This document shows, one piece after another, positions 1-4,923 of a stretch of 7,241 nt of DNA. Both the position numbers and the translations under genes were made by a program. Position 1 is the first letter of the stretch. Each line of letters starts with the position of its first letter. Source of the DNA: Thermoplasmatota archaeon. GTDB lineage: Archaea > Thermoplasmatota > Penumbrarchaeia > Penumbrarchaeales > Penumbrarchaeaceae. The notes under the pieces are model-generated. The model was not told the origin of the DNA and did not search any database. It saw nothing but the letters and a program-made list of their open reading frames with translations. The stretch is taken from assembly GCA_030591285.1 (NCBI GenBank), contig JAUVBH010000080.1:1-7241 (forward strand), in the 5' to 3' direction.

Positions 1-2400
1 CAGGCAAGATATTGTGAAGACCTTACCATTGAAAACTGTGATTTCACAGGATTATATACTGGTATTTACCTGGAAGATACTACTTCCAGCCACATAATGG
101 GTAATACCATATCTGATATGACGGCTGCTGGTATCAATTTCAATAAATGCAGCAACAATACCCTTGAAGGGAACAGAATATCGAATGTTATATTCGGTCT
201 ATCCGCTATTGGAGATTGTTTTGGAAACACCGTGACAAGGAACACGTTCAGTGAGTGCAATGAGGCGATATCACTTCATTCAGAGATGATCGCATACCAG
301 GGAGGGCACGATAACTCCTACACCTTCAATACCATAACGGATTGCGAACACAGAGGAATATATGCCATCTTCGAATCTCGATCGGTGATCTCCAACAACT
401 CCATTAAAAACACTGGGATCAATGAGACATTGGGATCTGCCATCGAATTGTTCAATACCAAAAACATGTCAGTTTCCGGTAACTATCTTTTAAATTCATC
501 AAATGGAATTGATGTTAACGGTAAGTATTGGGGTAACTCATGGCATAATCGTGTGACCGAGAACAGGATCGAAGAGACTAGAAAAGTTGGCATATTCATT
601 AATCGCTCCATGGGGGGGACATATTCTGGAAATTTGATCTATAGATCGAATGGATTCAGTATGCAACTGGAAGATTCACAATCCAATGGAGTGTTCTGGA
701 ACTCATTCATAGAAAACAATGGTTCTGATGACGATTATTCTCCGACCCATATCCAGGCCAAGGATGATTCCACGTTGAATCACTGGGCCTTCACGGAAAA
801 GGGAAATTTCTGGAGTGATTGGATGGCACCCGATGAGGATGGAGATGGAATTGTAGATGAACCATATCTCATCTTCGGGGATGAGAATTTCGATACAAGG
901 CCCATGACAACATCTCCAGTCGTTTTCTTATCAGAGCCACTGGATCCGATTGCGATCCCAGGGGATGGAAATGTAACTCTATCTTGGTCCAAACCCCTTA
1001 TCAACTTCGATGTTTCGATCACCCAATATACTGTTTACAGGAGTGAAGGGGATGATCCAGCGATCGAGATGATCACTGTTGATGGAACTTCCACTGAACT
1101 TCTGGATATTGGTCTTGAGAACAATATAGAATACCATTACAGGATCGCAGGAGAGAACAAATACGGTCATGGAACGATCTCTTCAGAGGTTCTAGCAACA
1201 CCCGATGGAACACCTCCATTATTGGAGATCTTGCAACCCATGGAAGGAACGATCGTCAATATCACAACAGTTCCCTTCATGTGGAGTGGAGCTGATGATG
1301 TCTCATTCGATCATTTCGAGATAAGGATAGATGATAGTGAATGGATACAGCAGGCGAAGAACACCAGTGCAAATCTAACCTACCTCTCGGAAGGAGAACA
1401 TAGATTCTTCCTGGCTGGTTTCGACTCAATTGGCAATCGCAATGAGATCAATATCTCTTTCACCGTCGATCTGACAAAACCTTCAGCTTGGTTCACCATG
1501 ATACCAGATGATGGAAGCCTGATAATCAATACATCTTCATTGGAATTGAATTGGAATGGGACCGATGTGGTTGGTCTTGATAGATATGAGATCCAGGTGG
1601 ATGATGGACCTTTCGTGGACGCAAACCTGACATATAATACTGTTCTGACAGAACTCACGGAAGGTGAGCATGTAGTTTATATCAAGGTATGGGACCTGGC
1701 AGGAAATTGGAATGTCACAATGTCAACCTTTATGGTCGACCTCACGTCACCGATCGTCCATATCGTTCACCCTGTCAATGGATGGAAGACCGTTGATAGC
1801 AATCTAACCGTTGTCTGGTTCGTAATTGAGAATGGTGAGCATCCTCTTTCGAACCATGTAATGTTCGATGGAGGAGAATGGATCGATATAGGTCCAGCTA
1901 CAGAATATGAGATCATGAACCTTTCCGTTGGAGTCCATACTGTTCATATCAGGACCATAGATGGATCGGGAAGGATCGGGGAGAACTCCACCTCCTTCGA
2001 GGTTTTCGAGGATGAGATACCACCGGTCATAGTTACGATCGCAGGATCAGTTACCGATGAGGACGGGGATCCAATTGAAGGAGTAAAGGTAACAAGTGAT
2101 GATGGAGTGGAGACCAGGACCGACTCCAACGGAGATTTCATCATTTCCGTCGAGCAGGGGCCCCGTATCCTCACGTTTGAAAAGAGCGGATATGAAGACT
2201 GGACACTAACAGTGGATGCAAACGACAATACTACCTTATCTCCAGGTGAGGTCGAACTTGAGGAGAAGGAAGAGGATGAGCCCTTTTGGCGTGCACGAAC
2301 CACTTGCTATATCTGCTGTGGAATTCCCGCAGTGATCTTGGCGATCATGATCTTCATATGGATCGTTGTAAAGGCTTCAAAACGGAGTAATAAGGATTAA
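1..2400 (+). CDS. Large surface protein: NosD-like beta-helix, Fn3, three Ig-like domains, C-terminal membrane anchor (5' end outside the window)
   Basis: The frame is open from base 1, so the first ATG (97) is internal and the N-terminus lies upstream; 799 codons are visible. Bases 1-770 encode short beta-helix rungs of the type N-x-[IF]-x-[DNE], as in NosD/periplasmic copper-binding families. The helix closes with a G-N-F-W-S-D-W motif and a calcium-loop-like DEDGDGIVDE (832-861), the usual end of archaeal NosD-like repeats. Next come a fibronectin type III domain (about 931-1203), three Ig-like repeats (1204-2010), a carboxypeptidase-regulatory-like domain (about 2035-2250), an acidic linker, and one transmembrane helix (about 2305-2370) with a basic tail (KASKRSNKD). 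About 20 N-glycosylation sequons fit an outward-facing glycoprotein. The ligand or substrate is not evident: beta-helices of this kind may bind or cleave polysaccharides or act as adhesins. I see no catalytic motif. Domain calls rest on motif recognition, not on a profile search. Confidence 0.88.
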   Translation, partial: QARYCEDLTIENCDFTGLYTGIYLEDTTSSHIMGNTISDMTAAGINFNKCSNNTLEGNRISNVIFGLSAIGDCFGNTVTRNTFSECNEAISLHSEMIAYQGGHDNSYTFNTITDCEHRGIYAIFESRSVISNNSIKNTGINETLGSAIELFNTKNMSVSGNYLLNSSNGIDVNGKYWGNSWHNRVTENRIEETRKVGIFINRSMGGTYSGNLIYRSNGFSMQLEDSQSNGVFWNSFIENNGSDDDYSPTHIQAKDDSTLNHWAFTEKGNFWSDWMAPDEDGDGIVDEPYLIFGDENFDTRPMTTSPVVFLSEPLDPIAIPGDGNVTLSWSKPLINFDVSITQYTVYRSEGDDPAIEMITVDGTSTELLDIGLENNIEYHYRIAGENKYGHGTISSEVLATPDGTPPLLEILQPMEGTIVNITTVPFMWSGADDVSFDHFEIRIDDSEWIQQAKNTSANLTYLSEGEHRFFLAGFDSIGNRNEINISFTVDLTKPSAWFTMIPDDGSLIINTSSLELNWNGTDVVGLDRYEIQVDDGPFVDANLTYNTVLTELTEGEHVVYIKVWDLAGNWNVTMSTFMVDLTSPIVHIVHPVNGWKTVDSNLTVVWFVIENGEHPLSNHVMFDGGEWIDIGPATEYEIMNLSVGVHTVHIRTIDGSGRIGENSTSFEVFEDEIPPVIVTIAGSVTDEDGDPIEGVKVTSDDGVETRTDSNGDFIISVEQGPRILTFEKSGYEDWTLTVDANDNTTLSPGEVELEEKEEDEPFWRARTTCYICCGIPAVILAIMIFIWIVVKASKRSNKD
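1204..2010 (+). repeat. Three tandem Ig-like domain repeats encoded in the surface protein
   Basis: Three consecutive protein-level repeats begin at about 1204, 1468 and 1738, a period of 264-273 bases. Shared landmarks are a D-x-T-x-P start (DGTPP, DLTKP, DLTSP), a central [FY]-E-I-x-[IV]-D-D strand in copies 1 and 2, and a turn EGEH in copies 1 and 2 that becomes VGVH in copy 3. Copies 1 and 2 each end in F-x-V-D-L-T; copy 3 is more diverged and ends in FEVFEDEIPP. At DNA level the copies are well diverged, which suggests old duplication rather than recent amplification. Such repeats usually act as stalks that hold the N-terminal domain away from the S-layer. Confidence 0.75.
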
Positions 2401-2460
2401 TATCCAGAAGATGAAGAGTGAAATATCGGTGAATGAGGCATCCTTGGTCATCGGATAGTA

Positions 2461-2468
2461 TTAAATAA
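2461..2468 (+). promoter_or_regulatory. TATA-like box for the L15e transcript
   Basis: TTAAATAA sits in an AT-rich patch (GTATTAAATAAG) after the preceding gene has ended. The same octamer occurs on the minus strand upstream of the convergent gene, where it lies 24 bases before the start codon. By that spacing, transcription here would begin around 2490-2493 and leave a leader of about 90 bases before the L15e ATG. This is a prediction from spacing only. Confidence 0.5.
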
Positions 2469-2469
2469 G

Positions 2470-2586
2470 ATGGCCCATTTCGACCGAATCCCACGCTTTA
2501 CAGGGAAAGTGTTCCCTCCGCGTGTCGAAAGACCGGGAAATGTACCCCTCGAGGGGCGAATCCCAAGGAAGTGGACGAGATGGTAA
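2470..2586 (+). CDS. Possible 38-codon small ORF overlapping the L15e start (uncertain)
   Basis: An ATG at 2470 opens 38 codons ending in TAA at 2584-2586, overlapping the L15e ATG (2580) by seven bases. The product would be short, basic and rich in Arg and Pro (starts MAHFDRIPRF, ends RKWTRW). An overlap of this kind is compatible with translational coupling. Against it: there is no Shine-Dalgarno before the ATG, the TATA-like box lies directly against it so that transcription would start inside the ORF, and 38 open codons is not statistically remarkable. I do not recognise the peptide. The same bases are also explained by a structured leader, which I consider somewhat more likely. Confidence 0.2.
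   Translation: MAHFDRIPRFTGKVFPPRVERPGNVPLEGRIPRKWTRW
2478..2565 (+). promoter_or_regulatory. Candidate structured leader upstream of L15e
   Basis: Nested inverted repeats are visible: TTTCGAC (2478-2484) with GTCGAAA (2524-2530); ACGC (2493-2496) with GCGT (2520-2523); and AGGGAA (2502-2507) with TTCCCT (2512-2517) around an AGTG loop. A second hairpin, CCCC-TCGA-GGGG (2545-2556), follows. It could compete with GGGG-CGAA-TCCC (2553-2564), which ends three bases before the ribosome binding site. The 9-mer CGAATCCCA occurs twice (2485-2493 and 2557-2565). If transcription starts near 2493, the inner hairpin lies at the very 5' end of the mRNA. Autoregulation by L15e would be one reading, but nothing in the sequence proves it. 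Confidence 0.35.
2567..2575 (+). promoter_or_regulatory. Ribosome binding site that decides the L15e start
   Basis: GGAAGTGGA resembles the archaeal consensus GGAGGTGAT (GGA and GTG match) and ends four bases before the ATG at 2580. A GTG at 2571 in the same frame lies inside this element, so it cannot use it. This supports the ATG as start. Confidence 0.5.
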
Positions 2587-3194
2587 AGAGCGTTTACAAG
2601 TATATTGGCGAAGCATGGAAAAGACCATATGACGGTGAGACAAAGGAACTCAATCGTCAGAGGCTCATCGAATGGAGACATGAGCCATCTTTTGTTCGTG
2701 TTGATAAACCATTGAGACTGGACAGGGCCAGAGCACTGGGATACCGCGCCAAACAGGGTTTTGTTATTGTGAGGGCTAAGGTCAGAATGGGATCTCTTAG
2801 GAAAAGAGCGATCCGCAAGGGACGAAGGGCCAAAAGGAAGGGTATGATCAAGATGAGGGTTCAGAAGAACCTTCAGAGGATCGCTGAGGAAAGGACAGCA
2901 AAGAGACATTCCAATCTGGAGGTCCTAAACTCATATCTCGTAGGTGAAGATGGTAAGCAGAAGTTCTACGAGGTCATTCTCGTGGACCCACATCACCCAG
3001 TCATTATCAATGATCCAAAGATCAACTGGATCCATGAACGCCAGCATACTGGCAGGGTCTACAGGGGTCTTACATCAAGCGGAAAGAAGAGCAGAGGTCT
3101 CAGAAGGAAGGGTATTGGTGCTGAGAAGGTTAGACCATCGGTCTCCGCACACAAGCATGCCAAGAGACCTGGTAAAAAGATCCGTATCAGCTGA
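2580..3194 (+). CDS. rpl15e: 50S ribosomal protein L15e
   Basis: This is a structural protein of the large ribosomal subunit, of the archaeal/eukaryotic family eL15, unrelated to bacterial L15. The 204-residue product has the usual family length and is strongly basic. Hallmarks seen are the start MVKSVYKYIGEAWKRP, then IEWRHEP, LDRARALGYRAKQG, QRIAEER, NLEVLNSY, VGEDG, YEVILVDPHHP and RGLTSSGKK-RGLR. The ATG at 2580 is chosen over the in-frame GTG at 2571 because archaeal L15e proteins begin MVKS and because the ribosome binding site overlaps the GTG. In many euryarchaea L15e sits near RNase P, proteasome and exosome genes. Here the next gene is convergent, so L15e appears to be transcribed alone from the TATA-like box at 2461 and to end at the stem-loop at 3210-3240. 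Confidence 0.97.
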   Translation: MVKSVYKYIGEAWKRPYDGETKELNRQRLIEWRHEPSFVRVDKPLRLDRARALGYRAKQGFVIVRAKVRMGSLRKRAIRKGRRAKRKGMIKMRVQKNLQRIAEERTAKRHSNLEVLNSYLVGEDGKQKFYEVILVDPHHPVIINDPKINWIHERQHTGRVYRGLTSSGKKSRGLRRKGIGAEKVRPSVSAHKHAKRPGKKIRIS

Positions 3195-3209
3195 GATCTA
3201 AATTCTATG

Positions 3210-3240
3210 GGTGTGACCTTTACCGGTCACACCAATTTTT
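3210..3240 (+). terminator. Stem-loop plus T-run after L15e
   Basis: GGTGTGACC (3210-3218) and GGTCACACC (3225-3233) form a perfect 9-bp stem with a 6-base loop, followed by AATTTTT (3234-3240) on the plus strand. It starts 15 bases after the L15e stop. The right arm covers the stop codon (3227-3229) and last codons of the convergent gene. On the minus strand no T-run follows, so the element mainly suits the L15e transcript. Archaeal termination depends chiefly on the T-run; the stem may protect the 3' end. Confidence 0.6.
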
Positions 3241-4726
3241 CAGGACAGCCTTGGCGCCGCGAACAACCTCTGCACTTACCCTCTCTTTGATGGTTCCTAT
3301 GTGCGATACCGATCCTTTCAGATTCCCGGATCTCGGATACTTTGGATAGGACCAGGGCCTTGGTCATCAGATCCCAATCGATCTTGAACCGTTTCCTTTC
3401 ACTCTTAGATGGGGCATATTCAAGATATCCAAAGGGAGTATCTTGATCATAATTTACATCCATCAGGATCAGGTATGCCGAAAGCTGCATTATATGGCTG
3501 AAATGTGGTTTGATCGGGATCCTTCCGGTCTTCACTTCAATCGGGATCTTCTTCCCATCTTCTTCTATGATCATATCCGGGGCGCCAACCAGAAAATGCC
3601 TTTTGGAGCTCAATGGTTTTGTACCCTTCCTGTTCTCCACATCATCGGCGATGACCATCTCGGACCCCTTGGGAAGGGATAGCTCCTCGATCCCCTCCTC
3701 GGCCAATTTGCGTTGAAGTGCACCCCTCCAGAAAAAGAAAACAGCTCCGATCAGCCATACCCCTGCTATTACAACAGATGCCATGTAGTAATGATCTAGA
3801 TTATCACCTTTAGCAAGGAAAGTAGATGCGGTAAAGACCGAAGCAAGCAGAGCTAGTGCTGCAACCGGAAGATCATGTTTTTTCGTTGTTTTTGATTTCA
3901 TCCTTCCGGATCTGAACTTCGAGACCATATCATAACCAATTGCTCCGATGAACCAGATCAAGGACAACAGCAAGAAGACCCACCCGAAATCACCCCTGGG
4001 ATCGATCTCATCAGAGATGAAGATGAACAGGACCGAAAGGGAGATCAAAAGCATGATCATCAATGGAAGACCGATCTTTACCTCACCTCTTTGAATATCG
4101 GACCGGTGGGACCGAAAATATAGGGTCATGGTGATGAGCATGAAGAAGTATAGTACCAACAGGGAACCAGCCAGTACTGTTCCCACTGTATCATCTTTGA
4201 TACCGAAGGGTCTCATCAGGACAACTCCGTTCACCATCAATATAATACCATAGACGTAGAAGAGTATCGGTGTGTTGGAACCACTCCATTTCTTCTTGTC
4301 GATACCACCCACCACTTTCTTGATGGAAACTCTTTGAGAGATTCCCTTTTCGGATCTAGAACCGAAATAATATGCAATGGAGATACCGATCAGCAGTATC
4401 GAGAGTAGTACCACCCCGATCCTCCAAACATTCACATCGAGTGTACCCACCTTTGTCAACACTATCAACGAGATTCCCATAAGAAGAAGAACAACAGAAA
4501 AAGCAAGAAAAGCCCAAGTGATCCTGCTATCATCCTTCGCTTTCTGTTGGGCTTTGATAACGCCATTCGCTTCTTTTCCAATGTCCTTATGCTTCTTCTC
4601 ACCCTCAACCAGATCGGATCGGGCTTCATATGACCCCTTCCTCTCCAGCTTCCAGGACAGGGGGCAATAACACCACCTTTCGACCTCCGATGCGGAGATC
4701 AATCTGTCCAGGGATTCTGTTGACAT
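3227..4726 (-). CDS. Membrane-embedded Cas4/RecB-type PD-(D/E)XK nuclease-like protein with Fe-S cysteines
   Basis: The product is 499 residues. The N-terminal block (1-60) has a Cas4-like ISASEVERW and WCYCP, with C21 in the usual ligand place and C19 extra, and a possible motif-I His at H46. The C-terminal block (about 370-499) has GAPD (D384), IEVKTG (E397, K399), QLSAY (Q414, Y418) and C485-x2-C488-x5-C494. These match the nuclease core and 4Fe-4S cysteines of Cas4/Dna2-type enzymes. Between the blocks lie eight hydrophobic segments, roughly 71-90, 101-120, 153-171, 181-203, 219-237, 247-264, 285-303 and 313-333. Loops predicted to face inward are Lys/Arg-rich, so both nuclease halves should be cytoplasmic. 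Ordinary Cas4 is about 200 residues and soluble. No cas genes or CRISPR repeats are nearby, so function is unknown: DNA cleavage at the membrane is inferred, not shown. Start ATG 4726 appears leaderless. Confidence 0.8.
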   Translation of the reverse strand: MSTESLDRLISASEVERWCYCPLSWKLERKGSYEARSDLVEGEKKHKDIGKEANGVIKAQQKAKDDSRITWAFLAFSVVLLLMGISLIVLTKVGTLDVNVWRIGVVLLSILLIGISIAYYFGSRSEKGISQRVSIKKVVGGIDKKKWSGSNTPILFYVYGIILMVNGVVLMRPFGIKDDTVGTVLAGSLLVLYFFMLITMTLYFRSHRSDIQRGEVKIGLPLMIMLLISLSVLFIFISDEIDPRGDFGWVFLLLSLIWFIGAIGYDMVSKFRSGRMKSKTTKKHDLPVAALALLASVFTASTFLAKGDNLDHYYMASVVIAGVWLIGAVFFFWRGALQRKLAEEGIEELSLPKGSEMVIADDVENRKGTKPLSSKRHFLVGAPDMIIEEDGKKIPIEVKTGRIPIKPHFSHIMQLSAYLILMDVNYDQDTPFGYLEYAPSKSERKRFKIDWDLMTKALVLSKVSEIRESERIGIAHRNHQREGKCRGCSRRQGCPEKLV

Positions 4727-4750
4727 TGAGAATAATTTACAATATGACAG

Positions 4751-4758
4751 TTATTTAA
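4751..4758 (-). promoter_or_regulatory. TATA-like box for the minus-strand nuclease-like gene
   Basis: Read on the minus strand, CTTAAATAAC contains TTAAATAA with 24 bases between it and the ATG at 4726-4724. That is the spacing expected between an archaeal TATA box and a transcription start at the start codon. No Shine-Dalgarno is present just upstream of the ATG (GTAAATTATTCTCA), which supports a leaderless mRNA. Confidence 0.6.
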
Positions 4759-4784
4759 GTATTGTTGGAGAATTCTACTCAATT

Positions 4785-4796
4785 TGGGATATCCCA
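4785..4796. promoter_or_regulatory. Palindrome TGGGATATCCCA, possible operator
   Basis: This perfect 12-base palindrome lies about 60 bases upstream of the minus-strand start. The core GGATATC recurs at 4807-4813, exactly 20 bases (about two helical turns) after its copy at 4787-4793, which would suit a dimeric regulator. A 12-base palindrome is expected once or twice by chance in a window this long, so the case is weak. Confidence 0.2.
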
Positions 4797-4856
4797 CAGA
4801 CTTTCTGGATATCATTTGGAATAGAGACGAGCAACGATACCTTCTTTCTTACCTCC

Positions 4857-4864
4857 AATATATG
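4857..4864 (+). promoter_or_regulatory. Possible TATA box for the subtilase gene
   Basis: AATATATG lies about 60 bases before the TTG start. It would place transcription initiation near 4885-4890 and leave a leader of about 35 bases that carries the Shine-Dalgarno. It differs from the TTAAATAA form used elsewhere in the window, so the call is tentative. Confidence 0.3.
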
Positions 4865-4910
4865 TATTATCCATCCATAACCAATATAGGGCAAATCGAC
4901 CATCAACCCA

Positions 4911-4919
4911 GGAGGCGAT
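4911..4919 (+). promoter_or_regulatory. Strong Shine-Dalgarno fixing a TTG start
   Basis: GGAGGCGAT matches the archaeal consensus GGAGGTGAT at 8 of 9 positions. It ends four bases before the TTG at 4924 (GGAGG to TTG spacing is eight bases). It decides the start of the subtilase gene, whose first ATG (4999) lies inside the signal peptide. Confidence 0.8.
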
Positions 4920-4923
4920 AGGG

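Larger units (their letters stand above)
4727..4923. promoter_or_regulatory. Divergent intergenic region
   Basis: These 197 bases separate the minus-strand nuclease-like gene from the plus-strand subtilase. They hold the minus-strand TATA box, a perfect 12-base palindrome (4785-4796), a possible plus-strand TATA box (4857-4864) and the subtilase Shine-Dalgarno (4911-4919). An in-frame TAG at 4822-4824 closes the subtilase frame upstream, and no ATG, GTG or TTG occurs in that frame before 4924. I see no RNA gene or convincing small ORF here. Confidence 0.6.

Noticed and set aside
97..99. ATG at 97 as the true start of the surface protein
   Set aside because: The frame is open to base 1 with beta-helix-like sequence before it, and no signal peptide follows the ATG.
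1944..2303. Minus-strand open frame of 119 codons opposite the surface protein
   Set aside because: It is a Ser-rich translation typical of the antisense of an Asp/Glu-rich gene, and it has no ribosome binding site or motif.
2545..2556. CCCCTCGAGGGG as a DNA operator
   Set aside because: It lies downstream of the TATA-like box, inside the predicted leader, where an RNA hairpin explains it better; a lone 12-base palindrome is also likely by chance in a window this size.
2485..2565. tRNA or tRNA-like element suggested by CGAATCCC (T-loop-like)
   Set aside because: No acceptor stem, D-arm or anticodon arm can be drawn around either copy, and the stems found do not form a cloverleaf.
2571..2579. 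GTG at 2571 as the L15e start
   Set aside because: It lies within the ribosome binding site and adds three residues (VDE) not expected before the conserved MVKS start of archaeal L15e.
2448..2909. Minus-strand open frame of about 150 codons opposite L15e
   Set aside because: It is antisense to the well-recognised L15e gene and its translation shows no recognisable family motif.
3227..4726. Cas4-like protein as part of a CRISPR-Cas locus
   Set aside because: No cas1, cas2, effector genes or regularly spaced repeats are visible; the neighbours are L15e and a subtilase. The fused membrane domain is also not a feature of adaptation Cas4.
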